The notes under the pieces were generated by a model. The model was not told the DNA's origin, ran no database searches, and saw only the letters and a list, made by a program, of their open reading frames with translations. From positions 62,001-126,000 of the forward strand of contig NZ_CBDDIE010000003.1 in the NCBI RefSeq assembly GCF_965228805.1: DNA of 64,000 nt, read 5' to 3'. Source of the DNA: JASBTN01 sp965228805. GTDB lineage: Bacteria; Pseudomonadota; Alphaproteobacteria; Rhodobacterales; Rhodobacteraceae. How positions within the stretch are numbered: position 1 is the first letter of the stretch; each line of letters opens with the position of its first letter. Shown piece by piece: positions 16,353 to 25,054 of this stretch. The translations under genes were made by a program, and so were the position numbers.

Positions 16353-16384
16353 AAAAAACCCCCGAAACACAACGGGTTCGGGGG
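16353..16384 (-). terminator. Rho-independent terminator of nhaA
   Basis: On the minus strand CCCCCGAA and TTCGGGGG form an 8-bp stem with a 10-nt loop followed by six T. It lies about 80 bp after the nhaA stop. Confidence 0.8.
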
Positions 16385-16463
16385 CTTGTCGGCCAGTTTG
16401 CGGCGCAAATTCGGCGTTTTTTGTGTCCCGGACAGCAACAATCGCCCGGGAATCGGGGCCGGA

Positions 16464-17762
16464 TCAGGCGTTCTGTTTCTCGACCCGGAACAGTTTTCCG
16501 GCCCAGAGCGACAGGAACACGGCACTGAAACTGAACAGCGCGCCCATCTTGGCCGCGTCCTGCGTCGGCCCCGGATCGAAGGCCACCGAGGCCACGAAGA
16601 GCGAGACAGTAAAGCCGATGGCTGCGATGAACCCGACCACCACAAGGTCGATGATGCGCATCCCCTGTGGCAGACCCAACCGCAGGACCGAGGCCGCAAT
16701 CCAGCCGAACAGCAGAATGCCCACCGGCTTGCCGATGATCAGGCCCGCCAGCACAAGCCAGGTCGCCTCTCCAATGGCGTTGAAAGTCACGCCCGCGTTC
16801 AGAAGGCCGAAGAAGAACAGAACGATCTCGACCGGCCATTGCAGCGCGTGTTCCATTTCATTGAGCAGGTCATGCAGGTATTTCTCGGCCTCGGCGAAGA
16901 TGCCGAAGGCGCGGTCAGCGTGCGGGATGGCGGGCACCACGGGCAAGAGGCCCAGCGCCGGGTGGATGCCCGATTGGGCAAAGCCGAACCAGCTGATCGC
17001 CCCGGCCAGCGCATAGGGCCAGAAGCTGAGTTTCTGGCGCACCCAGGTCGAGGCCGGACGCTCCTGCTTGCCACGATCCATGCGGCGCGGCAGCCAGTTG
17101 AAAAAGATGAAGGCGGCGGCCGAGGCGGCGACCGACAGGCCCAGCCATTCGACCGCCAGGTCGCCGGACGGGTAGAAGATCGCCAGAATGATCAGCCCGG
17201 CGGCGTCATCGGCAATGGCCAGGAGCAGCAGGAAACGCACCGCCGGGTGGCCTGCGCCAAAGACGATGCGACCCACCAGATAGCTGAACGCGATGTCGGT
17301 CGCGGTGGGGATCGCCCAGCCACGCGACACGGCGTCATAGACGTCGCTGCCCAAAAATGCGGCAAGTCCCAGGTAGACCGCGATCGGGCCGAACATGCCG
17401 CCCGCCGTCGCCACCAGTGGCGTTGCCGCCTTCTTGCCGCGCAGCGATCCGTTCTTCAGCGCCACGGCCTCCCAGACCTCCTTGCCGGCGATGGCAAAGA
17501 ACAGCGCCATCAGGATGTCGTTGATCAGGTAGTGAAAGGTCAGCACCTTGGCCGCGCCACCCGTGTCGAAATGCGCCGCATCCGAACCATAGGCCTTTTG
17601 CCAATAGGACAGGTCCAACCCGATCAAGTCATTGAACAGGATCGGATATTCCACGAAGTGGTGGTAGCTGTGCGCGTCGATGTTGGCCCAGATCAACGCG
17701 ATCAGCGCGCCGCTGATCAGAAGGACCGAATAGGTAGTGATGAAGTTCCAGACGCGATACAT
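16464..17762 (-). CDS. nhaA: Na+/H+ antiporter NhaA
   Basis: NhaA exchanges sodium for protons across the inner membrane, contributing to pH and salt tolerance. The 432-residue protein has about 12 hydrophobic segments. Family blocks are ALFFAIAGKEVWEA, GGMFGPIAVY, GWAIPTATDIAFSYLVGR and the paired aspartates in LLAIADDAAGLIILA, the ion-binding site. The start at 17762 is chosen because MYRVWNFITTYSVLL leads into the first helix; the longer upstream frame is charged and not homologous. It is monocistronic, with a clear terminator. Confidence 0.93.
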   Translation of the reverse strand: MYRVWNFITTYSVLLISGALIALIWANIDAHSYHHFVEYPILFNDLIGLDLSYWQKAYGSDAAHFDTGGAAKVLTFHYLINDILMALFFAIAGKEVWEAVALKNGSLRGKKAATPLVATAGGMFGPIAVYLGLAAFLGSDVYDAVSRGWAIPTATDIAFSYLVGRIVFGAGHPAVRFLLLLAIADDAAGLIILAIFYPSGDLAVEWLGLSVAASAAAFIFFNWLPRRMDRGKQERPASTWVRQKLSFWPYALAGAISWFGFAQSGIHPALGLLPVVPAIPHADRAFGIFAEAEKYLHDLLNEMEHALQWPVEIVLFFFGLLNAGVTFNAIGEATWLVLAGLIIGKPVGILLFGWIAASVLRLGLPQGMRIIDLVVVGFIAAIGFTVSLFVASVAFDPGPTQDAAKMGALFSFSAVFLSLWAGKLFRVEKQNA

Positions 17763-17958
17763 GCCGTCCCCCGTATTGCCCCGCCTGTCGCGGGACTCCC
17801 CTGATTTACCCGGGTGTTCCCGGTGTCTCCCCGGATGCGTGAGCAGCACCCGTTCGGGCCGGTGGCAGGCGTTCGGGCGCCCCGCTCCTTGTCCGACCCT
17901 GATGGTCAGATAGTGGAACGAGGCGCCCGGTCAATGTCAACAGTCAGCGAAACTTGCC

Positions 17959-19002
17959 TCAGGCGATAACATTCCAGACAAGTCCGGCGGCAACCGCGCC
18001 GATGACGGCCAGGCCGAGGTAGGCGGCAAAGACGCGCGGCTTGACCAGGGCCCAGACGGCGATGGCGGCAGGGATGCAGCTGACGCCACCGGCAATGACG
18101 AAGGACATCGCGGCACCGTTGGACATGCCCTGTTCCAACAGGCCACCGACCAGCGGCACGGCGGCATAGCCGTTCAGATAGGCAGGCATGCCGACCAAGG
18201 CGCCCAGGATGACTGGGCCGATCCCGTCACCGCCCAGCGCGCGGGCGATCATGTCGGCAGGCACATAGCGCAGCATCAGAGCCTCGATCATATAGGCCAG
18301 CAACAGCCACTTGCCCAGGAACAGCACATTTTCGATCACCGTTTCGCGGAACGTGCGGCGACGGTCCGCATGGGGCCAGAACTTCCAGACGGTCTTGCCC
18401 TGCAGCGGCTTGTCATCGCCGCAGGAGGAGCCACAGCAGCTTTTCACCGGCGCGTTCTTCAGGGGGTCGTCAAAAACAGCGGTGCGGGCGAAGGTCTTGA
18501 CCATGAAACCGCCGAACAGGCCAAGCGACACGGCCGACACCGCCTTGGCCACCGCAAAGGGCACGCCCAGCGTCCCGGCGGTGATCAGGAACATGGCCGG
18601 GTCCATCAGCGGCGACGACAGCCAGAAGGCCATGACCGCAGACAACGGCGCACCCACCGCCAGCATGGCGGCGATGAAAGGAATGACCTCGCAGGAGCAG
18701 AAGGGCGACAGCCCGCCCATCATCGCGGCCATGACGATCATATGCGTCTCGCGCCCCTCAAAGGCCTTGGCCAGCAGGTTCTCGGCCCCGGTCGCCTTCA
18801 TGTAGCCCACGGCGAGCACGGCGAAGATGATGAAAATGCCGGTATGGCCAATGGCCCCGGCGGCGAAGGTCAGCATCGGCCAGACCTCGGCCGGGTCGAA
18901 GATCGCCAGGACTACGGGGATCAGCAATATCGTGACCCAGGCCTTGTCGACCTTCCAGGTGCGGCCCGTGGGTTGGGTGTTCGGTTGTGTCGTGTCAGCC
19001 AT
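17959..19002 (-). CDS. Predicted permease (DUF318/ArsP-like), metalloid efflux candidate
   Basis: This 347-residue membrane protein has about 8-10 hydrophobic segments and the family motifs GGLSPFCSCEVIPFIAAML and GMPAYLNGYAAVPL. A cytoplasmic loop near residue 190 carries KSCCGSSCGDD. The family includes ArsP, an exporter of trivalent organoarsenicals, and uncharacterised permeases. The gene overlaps by 8 nt an ArsR-family regulator whose C-terminus is also cysteine-rich, so a thiol-reactive metalloid is a reasonable inferred substrate. Confidence 0.78.
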   Translation of the reverse strand: MADTTQPNTQPTGRTWKVDKAWVTILLIPVVLAIFDPAEVWPMLTFAAGAIGHTGIFIIFAVLAVGYMKATGAENLLAKAFEGRETHMIVMAAMMGGLSPFCSCEVIPFIAAMLAVGAPLSAVMAFWLSSPLMDPAMFLITAGTLGVPFAVAKAVSAVSLGLFGGFMVKTFARTAVFDDPLKNAPVKSCCGSSCGDDKPLQGKTVWKFWPHADRRRTFRETVIENVLFLGKWLLLAYMIEALMLRYVPADMIARALGGDGIGPVILGALVGMPAYLNGYAAVPLVGGLLEQGMSNGAAMSFVIAGGVSCIPAAIAVWALVKPRVFAAYLGLAVIGAVAAGLVWNVIA

Positions 19003-19348
19003 GGTGGTGCAGGCCTCTGTCCTCTGGCGCGCAATCGGCGCAGCATTCGTTCAATAGGTAGTCGGAGAGAGCCTGCATGACCTCCATCTGCGCGGCCACG
19101 CAGATGATGGAGCGGCCCTGTTTTTCCTGGGTGACCAGGCCGGCACCGGCCAGGATCTTCATGTGATGGGTGAGGGTCGAGCCCGACACGCCGGAGCGTT
19201 TGCCAAGCTCACCGATGCTCAGCCCCTTGGGCCCGGCCCGCACCAGCGTGCGCAGGACCTCAAGACGTTGCTCACTGCCCAGCGCCGCGAAGGAGCTGGC
19301 AACGACTTCCACGGACAGCCCGTGGGTGGAGGGAGATTCGTGTTTCAT
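18995..19348 (-). CDS. ArsR-family transcriptional regulator
   Basis: This winged-helix repressor has 117 residues from the ATG at 19348. LGSEQRLEVLRTLVRAG and the recognition helix GVSGSTLTHHMKILAGAG are typical of ArsR. The C-terminal LLNECCADCAPED probably binds metalloid or metal. A start at 19402 is in frame, but homology and the palindrome at 19347-19362 favour the shorter form, though no clear ribosome site is seen. It is co-transcribed with the permease (8-nt overlap) and presumably autorepresses. Confidence 0.85.
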   Translation of the reverse strand: MKHESPSTHGLSVEVVASSFAALGSEQRLEVLRTLVRAGPKGLSIGELGKRSGVSGSTLTHHMKILAGAGLVTQEKQGRSIICVAAQMEVMQALSDYLLNECCADCAPEDRGLHHHG

Positions 19349-19362
19349 ATTTCTAGAAATAT
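19347..19362. promoter_or_regulatory. Probable ArsR operator palindrome
   Basis: ATATTTCT-AGAAATAT is a perfect 16-bp palindrome at the chosen arsR start. Further TCGAAATAA / TTATTTCGA arms occur at 19362-19370 and 19382-19390, making a cluster of related half-sites in the divergent gap to the UDG gene. Confidence 0.6.
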
Positions 19363-19455
19363 CGAAATAATGCCGTGACGCAAGCTTTATTTCGAGAGCC
19401 ATCGAAATAACTGCACCACCTTGTTCCCCCCTCCCGGGCGCCCTACCCTGCCCCC

Positions 19456-20040
19456 ATGCCCGCGCTTACCGATGAGATCTCGGCCTGCCGCCTCTGCGCC
19501 GACCGCTTCGCCGCGACCCATACAGGCCACGCGCCCCGCCCGGTGGCCTGGTTCCAACCCGGAGCGCGCATTCGCGTGATCGGCCAGGCGCCGGGGTTAC
19601 GGGTGCATGAGACGGGCATTCCCTTCAACGACCGCTCCGGCGACCGGCTGCGTGACTGGATGGGTGTGGATCGCGAGACCTTCTATGACCGCGACCGGAT
19701 CGCCGTGACGCCGATGGGCTTCTGCTTTCCGGGCTATGACGCCAAGGGATCGGACCTACCGCCGCCGAAGATCTGCGCTGAAACCTGGGCCGACCGGGTC
19801 GACGCGGCCCTGGGCGACGTTCCCCTGACCCTGCTGGTCGGCGGCTATGCCCACAAGTGGCACCTGGGCACGAAAACCGGTGTAACCGAAACCGTCGAAG
19901 GCTGGCGCGCCCATGCGCCGCGGCTCTTTCCCTTGCCACATCCGTCCTGGCGCAATACGGGATGGCTGAAGAAGAACCCCTGGTTCGAGGCAGAGCTGTT
20001 GCCCGCCCTTCGAACCCGCATATCCGAGGTGCTTGCATGA
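19456..20040 (+). CDS. Uracil-DNA glycosylase superfamily protein
   Basis: The 194-residue protein shows the UDG-superfamily motif 1 region VIGQAPGLRVHETGIPFND and the C-terminal motif 2 LPHPSWRNTGW. A CRLC pair is near the N-terminus, but no full [4Fe-4S] cysteine set of family 4 is seen. The likely role is excision of deaminated bases, with specificity unknown. It is divergent from arsR. Its stop overlaps the start of the SseB gene (ATGA). Confidence 0.8.
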   Translation: MPALTDEISACRLCADRFAATHTGHAPRPVAWFQPGARIRVIGQAPGLRVHETGIPFNDRSGDRLRDWMGVDRETFYDRDRIAVTPMGFCFPGYDAKGSDLPPPKICAETWADRVDAALGDVPLTLLVGGYAHKWHLGTKTGVTETVEGWRAHAPRLFPLPHPSWRNTGWLKKNPWFEAELLPALRTRISEVLA

Positions 20041-20843
20041 CCGATCCCACCAGCGACGACCTGACCCGGCTCGACGCCGCCCATGCCGAGATGCAGGCGA
20101 ACCTGGAAGACGACGCCGCGCGGCTGCGGTTCTATGAACGGCTGGCGGATGGCGAGCTGTTCCTGCTGCTGACCCGCGAGGCCGAGGGCGACAGCCTGGA
20201 TCCGGAGCTCTTTGAGCTGGAAGGCGAGAAGTTCGTGCTGGTGTTCGACCGCGAAGACCGGTTGACGGCCTTTACCGAGACCGCCTCGCCCTATGCCGCC
20301 CTGCCGGGGCGCGTGATCGCGGGCATGCTGGCAGGCCAAGGCATTGGCCTGGGGGTCAACCTGGGCGTCGCGCCCTCGTCCATCCTGATCCCGGCCGAGG
20401 CGATGGGCTGGCTGGCCGAAACCCTGGGCCATGGCCCGGAACGGGTCGAGGCGCGCATTACCGAAGTTTCCGCCCCTGGCGCCCTGCCTGAGGGCCTCTT
20501 GAAGGGGCTGGATGCGAAGCTGGCCACCGCCGGCGGGCTGGCGCGCTGCGCCTGTGTGGTCGGCGTAATCTATGAGGATGGGCGCAAGGGCCATCTGCTG
20601 GGCTTCATCGACCCGGTTGCGGGTGCCGAGGCCGCACTGGCAGGCGCCGTCAGCGAAGCGCTGACCTTCTCGGGCATCGAGGCCGGGCAGCTGGATGTCG
20701 GCTTCTTCTCAAGCGAAGACAAGGCGGGCGAAAGCCTGATGCGCCATGGGCTGCGCTATGACCTGCCCGAACCGGCCAGGCAGGAGCCCTCTGCCCCGCA
20801 ACCGCCGGGCATGGATCCGGCGAAACCGCCAATCCTGAAATAG
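20037..20843 (+). CDS. SseB-family protein
   Basis: The 268-residue soluble protein has an SseB N-terminal domain pattern: LRFYERLADGELFLLLTREA near residue 29, KFVLVFDREDRLTAF near 64 and GLGVNLGVAPSSILIPAEA near 100. The C-terminal half resembles the second SseB domain. The name comes from E. coli SseB; its biochemical role is unclear. It is translationally coupled to the UDG-like gene and convergent with the CAP-domain gene, 4 nt from its stop. Confidence 0.75.
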   Translation: MTDPTSDDLTRLDAAHAEMQANLEDDAARLRFYERLADGELFLLLTREAEGDSLDPELFELEGEKFVLVFDREDRLTAFTETASPYAALPGRVIAGMLAGQGIGLGVNLGVAPSSILIPAEAMGWLAETLGHGPERVEARITEVSAPGALPEGLLKGLDAKLATAGGLARCACVVGVIYEDGRKGHLLGFIDPVAGAEAALAGAVSEALTFSGIEAGQLDVGFFSSEDKAGESLMRHGLRYDLPEPARQEPSAPQPPGMDPAKPPILK

Positions 20844-20847
20844 ACCC

Positions 20848-21345
20848 TCAGCAGGGCTCTGCCAGCACCAGGACCCAGACCGGTTTGCCCTCGACCACCG
20901 CCAGGCCAAGCCCGTAGTCGCGCAGCTTGGCGCGCGACAGGTTGGCACGGTGGGCGGGCGAAGCAAGCCAGGCCTGAACCGCCGCCGTACCGGAGCGCTG
21001 GTTCACACCAATATTCTCGGCAGTCAGACAGCTGCGGTAACCCGCCCGCTTCACACGAGTCTTGGGCGTGTTTCCCCCCTGTCCGCGATGCGGATCACGC
21101 AGACTGCCGCTCTTGCGCGACAGCCAGCAAGCGTGATCCTGCGCCGCCTTGTCCAGGGTAGCATCGCGCGACAAAGCCCGACGCCCCAGCTGACGCCGCG
21201 CGGCTTCGACCTCGGCCGCCGCCTCGGTCAGAAGCGCCTGCGTATTGGGCATCATGTTGCAGGATGCGGCCTGTGCCGCCTGCCCGAACGCGCCAAGACA
21301 GACAGTTGCCGCCAGAGCGGCGGCTGCAATGCGATCAAATCTCAT
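20848..21345 (-). CDS. Secreted CAP (SCP/PR1) domain protein
   Basis: The 165-residue protein has a signal peptide ending near GQAAQAASC and a CAP domain: LSRDATLDKAAQDHACWLSR, ENIGVNQRSGTAAVQAW, SPAHRANLSRAKLRDYGLG and a WVLVLAEPC end. It resembles bacterial YkwD-type proteins. The start at 21345 follows a GGTGAGGG ribosome site. Function is unknown; family members act in the envelope or outside the cell. Cys residues near both termini may form a disulfide. Confidence 0.85.
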   Translation of the reverse strand: MRFDRIAAAALAATVCLGAFGQAAQAASCNMMPNTQALLTEAAAEVEAARRQLGRRALSRDATLDKAAQDHACWLSRKSGSLRDPHRGQGGNTPKTRVKRAGYRSCLTAENIGVNQRSGTAAVQAWLASPAHRANLSRAKLRDYGLGLAVVEGKPVWVLVLAEPC

Positions 21346-21419
21346 GACACCCTCACCGTGAAACACCTCTGCCTAGCAGAGGTAGGCGGGATCGGGCGAC
21401 ACCGCAACGGAAAGGTTAA

Positions 21420-21443
21420 CGCCCGGCGAAGCCTCACCGGGCG
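21420..21443 (-). terminator. Hairpin after ubiK, possible terminator
   Basis: CGCCCGG and CCGGGCG form a 7-bp stem with a 10-nt loop, 25 bp after the ubiK stop. No strong T tract follows on the minus strand, so it may be a weak or Rho-assisted terminator. Confidence 0.4.
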
Positions 21444-21468
21444 CACGTCTGATCCGGGGAAACGGGTA

Positions 21469-21717
21469 TCAGCCCTTGGAGACCTCTTCCAGCGCGGCGA
21501 TACGCGCCTTCAGCGCCTCGTTTTCTTCGCGCGCCTTCTGGGCCATCAGGCGCACCGCGTCGAACTCCTCGCGGGTCACGAAATCGCGGTCGGCCAGCCA
21601 GCGATCCATCCAGCTTTTCATCGCGGTCTCGGCCTCGTCCTTCGCGCCCTGGGCCACGCCCATGGCGTTGGTCATCAGTTGGGAAATATCGTCCAGAACC
21701 TTGTTGCGCGTCTGCAT
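21469..21717 (-). CDS. ubiK: UbiK-family accessory factor (BMFP)
   Basis: The 82-residue protein has an amphipathic N-terminal part (VLDDISQLMTNAMGVAQGAK) and a C-terminal coiled coil (FDAVRLMAQKAREENEALKA), the layout of the YqiC/UbiK family, which supports ubiquinone synthesis and binds membranes. The start at 21717 is chosen because MQTRNKVLDD begins the conserved region. It is divergent from lgt with a 94-bp gap. Confidence 0.85.
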   Translation of the reverse strand: MQTRNKVLDDISQLMTNAMGVAQGAKDEAETAMKSWMDRWLADRDFVTREEFDAVRLMAQKAREENEALKARIAALEEVSKG

Positions 21718-21811
21718 GGATGGGCCTCCTTCGTCCAATGACGCCTATATGGGCCCGAACGGGGCAAATCACAAGGTTGACTTGCCCTGCGCGCGCCTGC
21801 ACCTAACGCAT

Positions 21812-22705
21812 ATGATTGCAGCGATCCCCTTCCCCGATATCTCGCCCGAGATCTTCACCATCCCCTTCGGCGACGGCGGGTTTTCCCTGCGCTGGTACGC
21901 GGTCGGCTATCTGGTCGGCATTGCCATCGGCTGGTGGATCATCGCCCGGGCGCTGAAGACACTGCGGCTCTGGGGCGCGAATGGCGCACCGATGAGTTCA
22001 GAGCAGCTCGAGGCACTGTCGACCTGGATCGTGGTGGGCATTATCGCGGGCGGCCGCCTGGGCTTCGTGCTGTTCTATCAACCCGCACATTACCTGGCGA
22101 ACCCGGCCGAGATCCTGCAGGTCTGGCAGGGTGGCATGTCCTTCCATGGCGGATTTTTGGGGGTCTGTGCGGCGGTCTGGATGTTCTCGCGTAAGCACGG
22201 CCTGGCCACGGCCTCGATCGCCGACCTTCTGGCCATCGCCGCCCCGATCGGCATCGGCCTGGTCCGGTTGACGAATTTCATCAATGCCGAGCTCTGGGGG
22301 CGTCCGACCGATGTACCCTGGGGCGTGATTTTCCCCGGCGAGGCCGCACAGTTCTGCCCCGGTTTCACCACCCCCTGCGCGCGTCATCCCAGCCAGCTCT
22401 ACGAGGCCGCGCTGGAAGGTGCCCTGTTGGCGGCGGTCCTTCTGCACCTCGCGTGGCGGTCTGGATGGCTGAAACGCCCCGGCCTCCTGACCGGTAGCTT
22501 CTTTCTGGGTTACGGGTTGGCACGCTTCACCGTCGAGTTCTTCCGCCAGGCCGATGCGCAGTACATTACCCCGGACAACCCCTGGGGCCATGTGATCCGC
22601 CTGAGCCCCGAGATCGGCATCACCATGGGCCAGCTCCTGTCTACACCGATGATCCTGATCGGCCTTGCCACCCTGATCTGGGCCGCGCGGAGGCCCGCGT
22701 TATGA
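21812..22705 (+). CDS. lgt: Prolipoprotein diacylglyceryl transferase
   Basis: Lgt transfers diacylglycerol from phosphatidylglycerol to the lipobox cysteine of prolipoproteins in the inner membrane. The 297-residue protein has seven or so membrane helices and the motifs GGRLGFVLFY, GGMSFHGGFLG, GLVRLTNFINAELWGRPTDV (with the key arginine and asparagines) and HPSQLYEA. The ATG at 21812 is chosen where family similarity starts; the frame is open far upstream. It overlaps midA by 4 nt. Confidence 0.95.
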   Translation: MIAAIPFPDISPEIFTIPFGDGGFSLRWYAVGYLVGIAIGWWIIARALKTLRLWGANGAPMSSEQLEALSTWIVVGIIAGGRLGFVLFYQPAHYLANPAEILQVWQGGMSFHGGFLGVCAAVWMFSRKHGLATASIADLLAIAAPIGIGLVRLTNFINAELWGRPTDVPWGVIFPGEAAQFCPGFTTPCARHPSQLYEAALEGALLAAVLLHLAWRSGWLKRPGLLTGSFFLGYGLARFTVEFFRQADAQYITPDNPWGHVIRLSPEIGITMGQLLSTPMILIGLATLIWAARRPAL

Positions 22706-23769
22706 CGGCGCTGAAAGACCTGCTAATCGCCCGCATCACCCAGAGCGGCCCCATCACTGTGGCCGATTACATGGCGGAGTGCCTGCTGCATCCGGAGCAC
22801 GGCTATTACGCCACCCGCGACCCGCTGGGCGCGGCGGGGGATTTCACCACCGCACCCGAAATCAGCCAGATGTTCGGCGAGGTGGTCGGGCTGGCACTGG
22901 CCCAGGCCTGGCTGGACCGCGGCGCACCGGCGCCCTTTACCCTGGCCGAGCTTGGCCCCGGACGTGGCACGCTGATGGGTGACATCCTGCGTGCCACCGT
23001 GCGCGTGCCGGGGTTTCATGAGGCCGCGCAGGTCCACCTGGTCGAAGCCTCCCCGACCCTGCGCGCGCTCCAGACCGAGAAGCTCGCGGGCCACGCGCCC
23101 ACCCATCACGACAGCGCCGAGACCCTGCCCGACCAGCCGCTATTCCTGGTCGCCAACGAGTTCTTCGACGCCCTGCCCGTGCGCCAGTTCGTGCGTGACG
23201 AAGACGGGTGGCGCGAACGTCAGATTGGGGTGAAGGCGGGCAAGCTTACGCTGGGTCTGTCCGACCCTCTGCCCGCCCCGTTCCTGAACCACCGGCGCGA
23301 AGACACCCAACATGGCGACCTGGTCGAATACTGCCCCACCGCGAGCGCGGTGCTGGCGCCGATCTCGGCCCGAATCCAGGCGCATGGGGGCGTGGCTCTG
23401 GTGATCGACTATGGCGAATGGCGCTCCCAGGGCGACACGCTGCAGGCGCTGAAAGCACATGAACCCGTCGCCCCCCTGGCCTACCCCGGCGAGGCCGACC
23501 TGACCTGCCACGTCGATTTCGAGGCGCTGATCGCGGCCAGTGACCTGATCCCGGCCCGTGTGGCGCCGCAAGGCCTGTTCCTGGAGCGGCTCGGCATTAC
23601 CCAGCGCGCCCAGACGCTCGCCAAGGGGCTGAGCGGTCCGGCGCTGGACAGCCATATCGCCGCCCATCGCCGCTTGACGCACCCCGAGGAAATGGGGACG
23701 CTCTTCAAGGTGCTCGGCCTGACTCGCGCGGGCGAGCCTTGCATTCCGGGAACAACACATGACGCTTGA
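22702..23769 (+). CDS. MidA-family SAM-dependent methyltransferase (NDUFAF7-like)
   Basis: The 355-residue protein starts with ITQSGPITVADYMAECLLHP and GYYATRDPLGAAGDFTTAPE, typical of MidA/NDUFAF7 arginine methyltransferases, which in mitochondria modify a complex I subunit. The SAM site is LAELGPGRGTLMGDIL near residue 75, followed by VANEFFDALPVRQF and VIDYGEW. It is the second gene of lgt-midA-pgeF, with overlaps on both sides. A complex I target in this bacterium is inferred. Confidence 0.9.
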   Translation: MTALKDLLIARITQSGPITVADYMAECLLHPEHGYYATRDPLGAAGDFTTAPEISQMFGEVVGLALAQAWLDRGAPAPFTLAELGPGRGTLMGDILRATVRVPGFHEAAQVHLVEASPTLRALQTEKLAGHAPTHHDSAETLPDQPLFLVANEFFDALPVRQFVRDEDGWRERQIGVKAGKLTLGLSDPLPAPFLNHRREDTQHGDLVEYCPTASAVLAPISARIQAHGGVALVIDYGEWRSQGDTLQALKAHEPVAPLAYPGEADLTCHVDFEALIAASDLIPARVAPQGLFLERLGITQRAQTLAKGLSGPALDSHIAAHRRLTHPEEMGTLFKVLGLTRAGEPCIPGTTHDA

Positions 23770-24514
23770 AGCCATTACCTCAGACGCTTTCGGGGACCTG
23801 CGCCACGGGTTCTTCACCCGCAAGGGCGGCGCCTCGTCGGGGGTCTATGCCGGGCTGAACTGCGGGTCGGGCAGCGATGACATGGCCGAGGCGGTCCAGA
23901 TCAACCGCACCCGCGTGGCCGAGGCGATGGGCGTGGCGCCCGAAGCCATGGTCGGCGTGCACCAGGTGCATTCGCCCGACGTGGTCGTGGCCGAGGGGCC
24001 GCTGGACGACAGGCCAAAGGCCGACGCCGTGGTCACCGCCACCCCCGGCCTGGCCCTGACCATCCTGACCGCCGATTGCGGCCCGGTGCTGTTTGCTGAC
24101 CGCACCGCCGGTGTCGTGGGCGCAGCCCACGCGGGCTGGAAGGGCGCGCTGGACGGCGTGCTGGAAGCCACGATCAAGGCGATGGTCAGCCTGGGCGCCA
24201 CCCGCGAGGGCATTACCGCCGTGCTCGGCCCGACAATCTCGCAGGCCAATTACGAGGTGGGCCCCGAGTTCCTGGATCGCTTCCTGGACGTGGATGAGGA
24301 AAACCACCGGTTCTTCGTTAACGGCCGGGGCGACAAGTACCAGTTCGACCTGCCGGTCTATTGCCTGACCCGCCTGCGTGCCGCCGGGATCGGCAACGCA
24401 GAATGGGTGCGCCACTGCACCTACGGCGACCCGGAGCTGTTCTACTCCTACCGCCGCTCCGTACATCGCGGAGAGCCGGATTACGGTCGGCTGGTCTCGG
24501 CCATTCGGTTGTAA
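23759..24514 (+). CDS. pgeF: Peptidoglycan editing factor (laccase-domain protein)
   Basis: PgeF hydrolyses wrongly incorporated amino acids from UDP-MurNAc-dipeptide in some bacteria; the fold is the former multicopper-oxidase laccase DUF152. The 251-residue protein has HGFFTRKGGASSGVYAGLNC, VHQVHSPDVV, LTADCGPVLF and VGAAHAGWKGALDGVLE, containing the His/Cys metal ligands, and ends with FYSYRRSVHRGE. It overlaps midA by 11 nt. Confidence 0.92.
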   Translation: MTLEAITSDAFGDLRHGFFTRKGGASSGVYAGLNCGSGSDDMAEAVQINRTRVAEAMGVAPEAMVGVHQVHSPDVVVAEGPLDDRPKADAVVTATPGLALTILTADCGPVLFADRTAGVVGAAHAGWKGALDGVLEATIKAMVSLGATREGITAVLGPTISQANYEVGPEFLDRFLDVDEENHRFFVNGRGDKYQFDLPVYCLTRLRAAGIGNAEWVRHCTYGDPELFYSYRRSVHRGEPDYGRLVSAIRL

Positions 24515-24782
24515 CCCGCGCGGTCGACCCGCTCTACCGGATCGTGACCGAACTTTGGCAGCCCCCCGCCCCAATCGCGCCCCATTCGCGGAAACAATCG
24601 CGCCCCAACTTGCCGAATGTTTCCCACACCCCTTGTTTTCAAGGCCCCGCGTGACCCGCAACATTTCCCGGCCAAATTTCAAAGAATTCTCGAAACCGCC
24701 AAACCCCTGCCCGAATCCCGGCCTAGGTTGATCCTCAACACAAGGACAACACCGCCAGAATGGCGAAGATGACGAGGCAGAG

Positions 24783-24911
24783 ATGAAACAGAAGCGCTGG
24801 ATGAAATGGATCGTGGAAGCCGACACCGATGCGGTGGAACTGCCCTGGGCCCGGGGCGCACGTCGCGCCGCGCGCAAACAGGCCGCCAAGACCCGCGCCC
24901 GCGCTGCGTAA
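24783..24911 (+). CDS. Small basic protein, 42 residues
   Basis: The frame reads MKQKRWMKWIVEADTDAVEL, then PWARGARRAARKQ and an Ala/Arg/Lys-rich tail. A GAGGCAGAG ribosome site precedes the ATG and a strong terminator follows 26 nt after the stop, so the unit looks like a real short transcript. I do not recognise a function; the basic C-terminus could bind nucleic acid or ribosomes. Confidence 0.65.
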   Translation: MKQKRWMKWIVEADTDAVELPWARGARRAARKQAAKTRARAA

Positions 24912-24937
24912 GACTTCTCGGTAGCAGAGAGAAAACT

Positions 24938-24971
24938 GGCCGCCTGCTCCGCTCCGGAGGGCGGCCTTTTT
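24938..24971 (+). terminator. Rho-independent terminator
   Basis: GGCCGCC and GGCGGCC form a 7-bp stem followed by five T, directly downstream of the 42-residue gene. Confidence 0.85.
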
Positions 24972-25054
24972 CATGCGCCTCGCCTACATTCATAAAGATT
25001 TAGGATAATACCCGCATTTTCCGTACCATGCGTGCAACAACACGGGAGGGTGCA

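Noticed and set aside
16386..17804. 472-residue plus-strand frame
   Set aside because: Antisense shadow of nhaA; no hydrophobic or enzymatic pattern.
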